Origin: Ampelocalamus luodianensis
Taxonomy: Eukaryota > Streptophyta > Magnoliopsida > Poales > Poaceae
Assembly: GCA_036346255.1 (NCBI GenBank)
Contig: CM070640.1
Span: 40,977,238 to 41,041,237, forward strand
DNA: 64,000 nt
Reading direction: 5' to 3'
Shown one piece after another: positions 1-9,277 of the stretch; position 1 is the stretch's first letter, and each line of letters opens with the position of its first letter. A program made the translations under genes and the position numbers. Below the pieces are notes generated by a model, which did not search any database, was not told the origin of the DNA, and saw nothing but the letters and a program-made list of their open reading frames with translations.

Positions 1-1690
1 CTCCAGATGTGGGTACCGTTCATTAACCTATGGCCAAGCCTGTAGGTATAACTGCAATTTTTCAAGGTAACCATTGCTTAGTAGCTGGATGTATCACAAT
101 TTCAAAACAGGTTAAACAGGCAATATAGACCACATACTGTGAGTCGGGCCACAAATCCTTCAGGTAACTAGTATGGATGTAACCAGGATGGCGCCAACCA
201 ACAGTTCGCGCTGGTGCACCTGCATTTGCAGATTAGAAGAGTGTGCTTGATTCATGAGATTCAGAGGGAAAAAATGATGCTGATGCATGTGGTACTACCA
301 TATGAGCAGATTCTCAGTTATGTTGGCGTTGCAAATTCTGAACAGCAGATAGATTATTTTCATCTCATCTCTAAGAAGAGGAGGTCAATCGTGACGTACC
401 GCACATGCTATTTCTGTCGAATGTTAATGTTCCTGCTGGAGAAAGAAGCCGAAGTCCGCCTTTCGCACCCCATTCAACAAAAGGAACTGCTTCTTTAATA
501 TCGTATCCGCTTGTCCAAGTGACAGTCATCTGCAATGATACTAATCCAGTCACCTTCTCCGAAGAAGAGCTATCTTGTATAGTGCATGTTATCTTTCTAG
601 ATTCAGTGTTGTATTGAAAACAGAATAATACAATGTAGATTCTTGTCAAAAACACATCACGCAATTTAAACGGTCATCTCAATTGTAGATTGATAGGCAA
701 GCTTACTTCATTCCAAGACTTCCCTTGCGCCAAACGTGGGTACACAGGTTCCTTTGGATTCACAAATGTGACCTTGTTTGAGACAGCAATCAGCTTCGGC
801 TGTTACAGGAGTGATTTTTTTTTCAGACTTGAGAATCTGAAGAAATGTATTTTCAGAATCACAGTAGAGTTATTATTATGTAGAGAAGTTCGGAAAATAC
901 AGTATAGTTTTACCTTTGAGAGGCCTCCTGAAAACAGTGCAAATGAGAAATCTTCCCTCTGATTGATCAATTGAAGCTTCAATTTCCCCTTTCCAGACTT
1001 ATTATAGCCATCATTCTTGAAGTTTGCAAATTGGTACTGCAATGAAGATATGAAAAGAAAATCCATGTTTGAAATGAACACATCCCAAAGTCCGAATCCT
1101 GGCATGGAATTAGATCAGAAGCTCAACTAAATGAAACAGGGAAGAATTTGCCAACCTTGATAGGTGCTGTGCATAACACTGGGGGTTGCTGGCTCGCATT
1201 TTCAGGCTCACAGATTGCAGCACTGACAATTTCAAACAAGAAACACAAAATCAAACCTTATGCTTAACATTTTAGGTGCACCTGAAAATGCCTAATTGGA
1301 TTGACTGATGTGGCATTGTTACCTAAAATTGGCAGGAGAGAAAACACCAATCCAATCATCATTTGAGGGATTTGGATGGAAGAACTCTATCTCTACCCAT
1401 TCACTGTTCTGGCCCTGCAACATAACAATTCACAAATCACAAGTGCCCCCAAACTGTCAGTAAACCACCACTCTGCAACTGTTAAACAACAGTGGTAAGA
1501 ATTGGGAGGGCCATGGGGCTAAGTGGCTAACCTTCAGTCCAAGAACCAAAGGGGACGCCTTGACATGCGCCGACTCATGGACGGCGAGTGTCGTCCTCTC
1601 GATGGCGATCCTCGACAGCGGCTGTTCGCCGCGGTGATGAGCCGCTGCACAAACAACCAGCCATGTGACAACTACCCACCACAGCCTCAT
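1..1690 (-). CDS. Purple acid phosphatase, PAP27/PAP1-like (copy 1, 3' part outside window)
   Basis: Spliced minus-strand gene. Exons are 1532..1690, 1323..1414, 1156..1222, 914..1036, 707..799, 400..529, 138..219 and <1..51, all with GT-AG introns and consistent phases. The ATG at 1690 gives a hydrophobic signal peptide (MRLWWVVVTWLVVCAAA) and matches the start in copy 2, so it is preferred over the upstream ATG at 1732. Residues 54-83 hold the family block WVEIEFFHPNPSNDDWIGVF. Later come the fibronectin-like domain (MTVTWTSGY, PFVEWG) and the start of the metallophosphatase part (YRLGHR, NGTHIWS). The metal-ligand motifs lie in exons left of the window. Proteins of this family are secreted or wall-associated dinuclear-metal phosphatases or nucleotide phosphodiesterases acting on organic phosphate esters. 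Copy 2 lies 5.8 kb upstream in the same orientation with the same intron positions, so this is a tandem duplicate. All visible exons are open. Confidence 0.9.
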
Positions 1691-1904
1691 ACTCTTCAGA
1701 AGCCTGAAAAAAAATCCAAGCTGAGATATCACCTCAAAGAAAAATAGGGAAGCCTAGAGTACAACACCTATCTGAAATTTCTAGCCAATTGTGGCAATCT
1801 CCAAGAAAAGAACAAGGTATACCAAGAAAAGGCAGCAACTTTATGATCTCCTTGGACAGTGCGATTGAGTGATGAAGTGTGCAGGATTGGAGGAAAGGGA
1901 TGCA

Positions 1905-1915
1905 GATATATATAT
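1905..1915 (-). promoter_or_regulatory. Possible TATA element of PAP copy 1
   Basis: An ATATATATAT run, read on the minus strand, lies about 215 bp upstream of the ATG at 1690. A TGATTGG (CCAAT-box-like) sequence lies immediately upstream of it. The spacing would fit a 5' UTR of roughly 180 bp. The assignment rests on sequence only. Confidence 0.35.
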
Positions 1916-2456
1916 CCAATCACTGAGGTAGGTGTGTGTACTGACACTGGGGCAAAGGAGAATATTCGCTGCTCGAAAGAAACCAAATTGGTCATGGTCA
2001 ACAGTCACAAATTGCAGACTGGAAGTTAGCACACGGATGAAGAAAGACCATAACCGTTGACTGACTTTGTGTTGTCAAGTGTCGAATATATTACAATAAT
2101 TATGTGCCCTACTTGCGAACTTTGACGAAGCTTGGCATGTGTACACACTGGTATTAGTAAAGATTAATGGGACAGAAGTACACGTTGGCATTAAATAAGG
2201 ATTAATTGGACAGCTTCTAGAATTTGCCGTCTTACTGCAATTGAGATGGATGATTCCTTCCATTCGCAGTACTAAAGTGTTCTCTTTAAAGAAAAAAAAG
2301 GACAGCGGGTGCTCTGCCCATTCGTAATCATTATAGAGATAATAGAGTTACAAAGCTGCAAAACCCATCCATATGGACTCATCGAGGGCATACGCGCGAA
2401 CCAACACTCTGAACATACCAAAATTGAGTATTTGCCACTCAATAGAGTGGTGTTTA

Positions 2457-3723
2457 GTTATTTGCCACTATTACCAATGTAATGAATTATTTGCCACTCT
2501 TTTGAATGAGCAATCTATTATGAGGAAGAGGGGTTGGATCCGGTGGCCAGAGACGAGAAAGATGATAGCGGCCGGGAACTGCCGGATCAGGCATGCGTTG
2601 TGTCGTGCCCAGGACGGGGTGGCTCGGGTTTGGGGTCGTCGCCTCCGTCTACGGGGTCGGGGTGGCTAGGGCACCCACCCGACAGCACGCTCCTCGCTTG
2701 CCCTACCCATCTCTGGCGGCTCTCGAGGAGAGAGAGAAAGTATGGAGTGAACGAGGGGAGAGGGGGGGTGCGTACACAATTTTGTGCACCAATCTCGGTG
2801 AACATCTTTGGATCGTTGGATAGTAATCAAGCTCAATTCCATTCCGGTATCAACCGGAATGGCTGGAACATGTCATACCAGCACCCGAAGCAGCACACAA
2901 TAACCTCAATTCCGTACCGCCCTTAATACCGGTTATTCCGGTCCATTCCAGTCAATTCTAGTCATTCCAATAATTCCGGTACCGGGCATAATTAATGTGG
3001 CCACTCATTTAAATCAGCTCGGAAGGCTCAGTCTAATACTACTTCATCGATAAGTGAAATTATGTTAGATTAGTATACTAGACTATGGTAAAATGTATGA
3101 AATTATGAACTCGTGTTGTATTATTTAACTACGTACAACCTTTGTATTTATAAAGTCATTGAACTATTTGTCATTTTTATTCTATGGTTATGTATTTAAA
3201 GTGAGATTCTAAATGAAACTATGTGTGCATATAATTACATATATATTTATGAATAAATATATATTATTATATTAAAATCCAGAATGGCACACCGGAACGG
3301 ACCAGTACTAGTACATTCCATACCAGGAGGCAAATCGGAATGACCTCCGGAACAGAATTGACAACTATGATAGTGATTGCAGCTGCACATGCATGTAGAT
3401 AAAACCACACTAATAATTGATTGCACATTCTACATAGTAATAGCCAAGGATCACATAACTGGTACCGGAGGGATTCCCGGCAGGGGGGCGGGAATGGTAA
3501 CCGGACGGTTACGAGAAAAATTGAAAAATATTCGGATGAATTTCGCATGAATTTGCTTAAAAATCAGCTGAATTTTGAAAATTGAAATTCAAACTTGCAA
3601 AACTTGGGAAACCCGATCGGGATTTTGAATCCCGAACCCCGCCGGTAAGCGGTAACCGGCCAAGTTTTTTTCCCCTGATAATAGCAATAGCAAGCAATTA
3701 CATTGGCTATAGTGGCAAATAAC
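2457..3723. mobile_element. TIR DNA transposon, about 1.27 kb, flanked by TA
   Basis: The left end reads GTTATTTGCCACTATTACCA and the right end is its near-exact reverse complement (ATAGTGGCAAATAAC at 3709..3723). The similarity runs for about 30 bp with a few mismatches. TA dinucleotides flank both ends (2455..2456 and 3724..3725), as expected for a Tc1/mariner-type duplication, although TA alone is weak evidence. Two more copies of the TATTTGCCACTC motif lie near 2430 and 2489, so related ends may be stacked here. No transposase is visible; the interior is filled by other repeats. It lies 770 bp upstream of the PAP copy 1 start codon. Confidence 0.6.
2833..3361. mobile_element. Nested short TIR element with CCGGAAT motifs
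   Basis: The ends are imperfect inverted repeats of the form TCAATTCNNTTCCGG (left at 2833, right ending at 3361). The interior holds many ATTCCGGT/ACCGGAAT words. There is no coding capacity and I found no target duplication. It lies inside the 2457..3723 element, so it is the younger insertion if both assignments hold. A third short repeat rich in ACCGG/CCGGT words follows at about 3440..3676, ending in a T-rich stretch. Confidence 0.4.
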
Positions 3724-3725
3724 TA

Positions 3726-4193
3726 GAAGAATTTTACGGTACATTGTACAAGTAGTATATCATGGTAGTATAAATTAAATCTAACCATTGATTTTGTTAA
3801 AGATATAATAGACTTTGTTTGTATTTATAATTTTTTCGTTAGGGTATTATAGACTTTTCCAACTAGGGTTAACAATATTACTCTTGTCATATAATCCTCA
3901 CATGTGCAATTACAATTCTACCCATCGAAATTATACTACTCATACTACCAGGTGTAGTATAATTAAATCATAACTAATTTGAACCATTGTATAAAAAGAA
4001 TGTATGACCCGTATTAAATTGAGTGTACCGCAAAAGCTTGCCAAATCTAGGACTCCTCACCACAACACCTAGCTACTCAAACAAAGAAGACTCACCTTAA
4101 ATAGGCAAATGAAAATAAATAGATAACCTCAGATGAGATATCAGATATCTCAATACACAAGTCAAGTGTCACATAGTAAAGTCATTAAGCATA
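3726..4193. other. AT-rich intergenic DNA, no gene seen
   Basis: About 470 bp of AT-rich sequence between two TEs with no ORF of note. Fragments such as TAGTATAATTAAAT suggest decayed MITE sequence, but I could not define ends. Confidence 0.5.
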
Positions 4194-4532
4194 TATGCTG
4201 TTAGAAATAATTCACAATCAATAGAGACGAGAGACACGAATTTTTACATAGAAAACCCTTGCGGGAAAAAACCACGGGCGCCAACCAGCGATGATAACTA
4301 TACGAGGAGTGTTTATGAAATGCAGGGGATTACAATGGGGCGTCTCCCTCCCCATGCGGCTTACAAGAGGTATATAAAGGGGTAAAATGATTTGGAGTCT
4401 AAGTAAGAAACTTATCCGCTGGTATATTTGGATTCGACCGTATCAGAAATTCGGATCACATACGGATCCCATATATCAATAATCCCCACCTTGAGACGAA
4501 ATTTCTCTTGTAGCATAATAAAGAATCATCAA

Positions 4533-5162
4533 TCATCTGAAATCCACCTTGAGACGAACAAACAAGTCTTCTCCTTTTGAACTTGAATTTTCAGAAGGTA
4601 CCATTTGTTTCATCTTCCCTTTAGCATGCAAAGCTTCATAAACTTCATTAAAAGTGAGAGTGTATCTACTATATAATATGGTATCTCTGAAATTTAAAAA
4701 AGAACTAGGCAGAGAGTACAAAAGAATAAGACCCAAATCCTTATCTTCATATTTTACCTCTATCGACTCTAGGTCGGCAACGATCTCCTTAAATACCGAG
4801 AGATGATTAAGCACGGATCCTCCTTCTTGCAATTTATGAGAATACAACTTCTGCTTGAGATGCATCTTGGTGGTGAGATCTTTTATCATGCAAATTTGTT
4901 CCAGCTTCAGCCATAATGCAACAGATGTCTTTTCCTTTAAAACCTCCTGCAAAATATTATTTGATAGATGAAGGTGAATCTAAGATAAAACCTTACGGTT
5001 TTTACGCTTCTCATCTGTGGTCCATGTGGTAGGTTGTTTCACAAATCCTTCCAACGCATCATTCGAATCCATCTGTGCCAACACATCTCTCATCTTGACT
5101 TGTTACAGTGAAAATCTTGTGTCTCGATCCAAAAGTGGAAGATCATATTTTAAAGTCGCCAT
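4533..5162 (-). pseudogene. Copia gag fragment (UBN2-type)
   Basis: The minus-strand gag starts at 5162 (MATLKYDLPLLDRDTRFS) and has an in-frame stop after about 18 residues. Another stop follows near 4982, and the frame is then open for 139 residues (4952..4533). The later part carries the copia gag signature: WLKLEQ, LTTKMHLKQKLYSHKLQEGG, LSVFKEIVADL and LLYSLPSSF. In autonomous relatives Gag forms the virus-like particle. There is no zinc knuckle and no downstream pol, because the frame ends close to the 3' LTR. Given the two stops it is probably non-functional. Confidence 0.75.
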
Positions 5163-5389
5163 GAGGAATAAAACCTAAAAATTACTGGTACTGATATGTG
5201 TGAACCTAGCAAAAACCACTATCTCTTTGGTACACCTTCTGTGCACGCGAATCAAAATCTTCGAATCTCCTGGTACTTCTCGGGTGGACGAAGCAAAAAA
5301 AAATTCCCAAAGGATCACCAAAACCGAGTGCTCACATGAATCAAAGACCTTGTGATTGTCCATGTGAAGCAAAGCCAATAGATTAGATT

Positions 5390-6524
5390 AGGGGTGAAAA
5401 CGGATCGGATAGTTTCCGACCGATTCGGACGAAAACGGATTCGGAATGCCTCGGATCGGATTTTTCTCGAAAAATTTTCGGATCGGAAACGGATTCGGAT
5501 TTTCTTTGTCGGAAACGGAAACGAATACGGTAGGCATGCTATCCGGCGGATTCGGAAACGAATACGGATTATCCGGATATCCGGATTTTGGCCCAAAAGA
5601 GGATTTCAGCCTAAAAGAGAAAATAATATTTTAATTGATTTCCGAATTTCAGAAAATGCAACAAATCAAATAGTCTTTTAGAAAATAGCAAATAGAGTTC
5701 AAAAATCCTAGAAAAAATCATAGAAAGTCCTTGAATTATTTTTAGCTTAATAAAATTAATTCCAACTTAAAGTTGGTTTTCATTTTTTGTATATAAATTA
5801 TTTTAAATTTCTGAAAAATAGGAAAAACCTTTTTAAAATCTAGAAAATTCAATAAATTAATTAAAATTTTCTTTTTCATTTTAAATCCAATAAAATCCCA
5901 AAAAACTCAATAAATTTTATTTTTTACAATAAAAACTAGGAAATTAAAAAATTGACTTTATTTTATTATTTTTCCTTTTTAACCAGAAAAACTTTTAAAA
6001 ATATCAGAAAATCCAATAAAATAATAACTGTATTAATTTTATTTTTGTAACATACTTTGGGATGTTACAGTTATTTGCGTATAGATTAACCTTCCAGTCT
6101 AATCGATGTTAGTGTGAACTAAGTTTTATGTATGTGATGAACTAAGTGGGAATGCGTGATGACTTTGTGACTTATGATTTATGAGCTAAATATGTTAAAC
6201 TAAGTGTTATGTTTGTGATGAATTAGTTAATGCAAATTGCTAGTTTCAATGTTATGTGTGGTTGCTGAAAATATGAACAATTCATTAATGTTTACATCAA
6301 ATAAATTAGTTATATGTTTTCGTTAATTTCTAGCATACAATTTAAGGGGTTTACATGTTCCGAAAAATATCTGTGACCGTATTTGTTTCGATTCATATTC
6401 GCTCCGTATTCGTATTCGTATCTGTATCTAGGGTATTCGTATTTGTATCCGAATCTTAAAAAAATATAAAAATAAAAATAGCAGAGTCATTATCCATCCG
6501 TATCCGATCTGTTTTCACCCATCT
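5390..6524. mobile_element. hAT-like non-autonomous element nested in the copia element
   Basis: The left end reads AGGGGTGAAAACGGATCGGA and the right end TCCGATCTGTTTTCACCCAT, forming inverted repeats of about 20 bp. The subterminal DNA is filled with CGGAT/ATCCG words, typical of plant hAT-type elements. No transposase ORF is present. A convincing 8-bp duplication is not visible; GATTAGAT and ATCTAGAT flank it but match poorly. The interior between about 5640 and 6069 ends in GGGATGTTACA. Read on the minus strand this is TGTAACATCCC, the start of a gypsy-type LTR, so an LTR fragment may be embedded. Confidence 0.55.
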
Positions 6525-7415
6525 AATCTAGATGGTGATTTAATAAACAAAGAAAAGAATAGCACTTGTGGTGCTGGACTTAACTTCTTTGCTTTTGGTT
6601 TTCACCACGCGACTCCACGTGAACGGATCTGGTACTCGCCGCTTTTGGATTTGGTCTTGATGTCCTCGGCTCGCTTGATTGATGTCGCGCTGATTGATTT
6701 GGTCTGCTGCGTTCTGTTCGTACGCACGCGCGACGCTTGGACCGAGCTTCCTTCCGCGCGCTGGAGAGGCTTCAGTCGCTCGCTGAGGGACGTCGTGTGT
6801 TAAAGTATTTATGGTATTTTTTTTAATTGTATTAGAGTTTAGATTTGTGTTCCTTTATATTATATATATTGCCTATTTAGTCTCTGAATACATATACATA
6901 ATATTTATAACAAATTTTTTTTATAACAGCGCGGACCGGCGATGGCTGTTGCTGGCGCGCGGACCGAGGCCAGGCGAAAGACGCTGCTGCTCCCGCGCGT
7001 TGACGCAAGCGGATGATGGCGACGCCGATGCGCGGACCGAGGATGCGCTTCGAGCGCAGCACCAATGGATCTGTTATTTTTTTCCGTGTATATCTTTGAA
7101 TCTTAATCTTCTGTGCTCTGATACCATTGGTTAGAAATAATACACAGATCAATAGAGATACAAATTTTTACGTGAAAAACCCATACAAGAAAAAACTACG
7201 GACATCAACCAAAGATGATCACTATATGAGGAGTGTTTACAAAACACAGGGAATTACAACGAGACGTCTCCCTTCCTGTGCGGTTTACAAGAGGTATATA
7301 AAGAGGTAAAATGACTTAGAGTCCAAGTAAGAAACTTATTCGCTAATATGGTATATTTGAATTCGACCATATCAGAAATTCGGATCACAATCGGATCCCA
7401 TATATCAACATATGC

Positions 7416-7484
7416 TAGGTCACAAACTTCACTAAGATGATCAAATGGAGGCTGTTTTCGTCAGCAGATTCCTCCATAAGTTGC
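7416..7484 (-). other. 3' flank of PAP copy 2
   Basis: A short stretch between the stop codon of PAP copy 2 (7485..7487) and the TATGC target duplication of the copia element. That element therefore inserted about 70 bp downstream of the stop, probably in or just past the 3' UTR, and may have changed polyadenylation of the gene. Confidence 0.5.
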
Positions 7485-7847
7485 TCAAACAGCTAAGGTG
7501 GTCCGAGGACAGTTGTCAGTCGAGCACGCCAAGACATCTCGGTAATCGCGCGAGATCGTGAAGTGGTCGTAGACCTTGCCGTCTCGGCTCTTCCTGTACT
7601 CGAACAGCAGCGTGGATTGGTTCAGTGCAGTGAGCTTCGCGAATCCAAAGTCATAGTCCCTGAAGAAGCTCCAGTAGGGTACATTGGTTCTGAATGGAGA
7701 AAGGCTCGCGCCGCCACCGCCGACGATGACATGAGTCGTCGCATTGAACCGACCACTGTAATGGTTTGATCCATCCTGGACACATCGGTTCTGCAGGAAA
7801 CGGAATTGAATCTTGTCACATTCATAAATCTGTCAAAGGAAGTTACT

Positions 7848-9277
7848 GCTTTAATGAGGAGTAACTTAACAGCAGTTCAAGTAGTCAGTCTACACTACAG
7901 GTTTCTACGAATTTAATGAGGAGGTGCACAAGAAATTGGATACTATTAGAGCTAGATTTTTTCTGAAGAGGTGCTAGTGATAAGTTCAAGTATCATATGA
8001 TGAGCTAGGGGGCGATTTGCAGACCCAAAGATTTTAGAGGTTTAGGTGTTATTAACACAAGGTTGGTGAATGATTATCTTTTAGCTAAATGGATATGGAA
8101 AATTCATTTTGCTAACAATGAACTTTGATTTAGAATCATTAAAACTAAATACTTTCCTAGGGGTGTTTTTAGAGATGCCAATGGCCTTAATGGTTCACAG
8201 TTTTGGAAAAGTATTCAGAAAGTTAATAGCTTGTTTTATCATGGTGTAGTTTTCCAACTGGGGGAGGTTATAATGTGTCTTTTTGGGGTGATGTTTGGTT
8301 AGGCGATTGTCCTTTGAAGATCAATTACGATAAGCGTTTTTCCATTTGCCAGGCACCTGATCTGCGTGTCAATAAAGGTCTGGTGGAAGGGGTTTGAAAT
8401 ATTAATTTTAAGAGAAACTTTGGGATTGAGGAGACTTTACAGTGGGCGGACCTAAAATCTTATCTTTTGGATGTGGAGCTTAATAATGATAGGGACAAAT
8501 TGGTTTGGGTTTTGGAGAAGTCTGGTTTGTTTACGGTAAAGTCTTTATACAGGCATACAACATTTGGGGGTGTGATTTGCAGGAACCTACAAAAATTATG
8601 GAAAAGTAAGCTTCCTCTGAAAGTTAAAGTTTTTTGTGGTTATGTTTTTATGACAGAGTTCAAACTTTGGATAATCTCAAAAAAAGGGGTTGGAGAGGGG
8701 ATAATAAGTGTGTGCTTTGTGGTTCGGAAGAAACCCTTAATCATGTTTTGTTCTCATGTTATCTAGCTAATTTCCTATGACTCTGCAGAAGGAGGTGTTA
8801 AGTTGGGAGAGGATATCGAATTCTTTAGATGATTTCCAAATGAACTGGATAGAGAATGGGGGAACTAATAATTACAATCTTGTTCTGTTTAGTTTTGCAG
8901 CTTCGGTTTGGATTCTTTGGAATTGTAGGAATATAATAGCTTTTGACAAGCATTTCCCTAAGCAACCTATGGAAGTGATCTTCAATTTTCTATCTTGTTT
9001 ACAGTGCTGGAGTGTCCTCCTAAAAAACGGTGATAGAGACCAGATGAACTGCTTTATGAGGGTGGTCGAAAATTAATCAAAAGACTTTTGTAATCGAAGC
9101 TAGCTTGCTTTCAAGTTTGTAATTGGTAGTTTCGGTTGTGTTTGGGTGCTGGTCTGTTAGTGGTTTGTCTTTGTTAGCTGGCGTTCCCAGCTGTTTTCTT
9201 TTCTGTTGGTTTGTATAAGACTCTGTTAGTTGGTTTTCTATCAAAAACTGGGATTTTCTCCCTTTCAAAAAAAAAAG
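7848..9277 (+). mobile_element. 5'-truncated LINE (L1-type) in the last intron of PAP copy 2
   Basis: An 11-bp target duplication AGGAAGTTACT flanks the insert (7837..7847 and 9278..9288). The 3' end is an A-rich tail. Conceptual translation on the plus strand gives the C-terminal part of a plant LINE reverse transcriptase (CRPKDFRGLGVINTRLVNDY, FPRGVFRDANG) followed by a zf-RVT domain (LWKSKLPLKVKVF, then CVLCGSEETLNHVLFSC across a frameshift near 8660). The frames are broken by stops and shifts, and the endonuclease and most of the RT are missing. It is antisense to the host gene. It must be spliced out with intron 11, which it enlarges to about 1.6 kb. Confidence 0.9.
8467..9076 (+). pseudogene. 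LINE RT C-terminus and zf-RVT remnant
   Basis: Two open stretches (8467..8766 and 8777..9076) carry the zf-RVT region and the tail that follows it (SFAASVWILWNCRNIIAFDK). zf-RVT is a presumed nucleic-acid-binding module C-terminal to LINE reverse transcriptases. The Cys/His residues are split between frames by an indel, so no functional product is expected. Confidence 0.75.

Larger units (their letters stand above)
4199..7410 (-). mobile_element. Ty1/copia LTR retrotransposon, gag-only, minus orientation
   Basis: Two direct LTRs of about 283 bp (4199..4481 and 7128..7410) begin TGTTAGAAAT or TGGTTAGAAAT. The right LTR ends ATATCAACA, and the left one has the terminal CA mutated to TA. The 5-bp target duplication TATGC flanks the element (4194..4198 and 7411..7415). 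Reading the minus strand, the 5' LTR is at 7128..7410. It is followed by a primer-binding site TGGTATCAGAGC (7115..7126), which matches the initiator Met-tRNA. A purine tract AAGGTGGGGAT precedes the 3' LTR near 4482..4492. Only gag remains; protease, integrase and RT are absent, so the element is non-autonomous. A hAT-like element interrupts its leader. Confidence 0.9.
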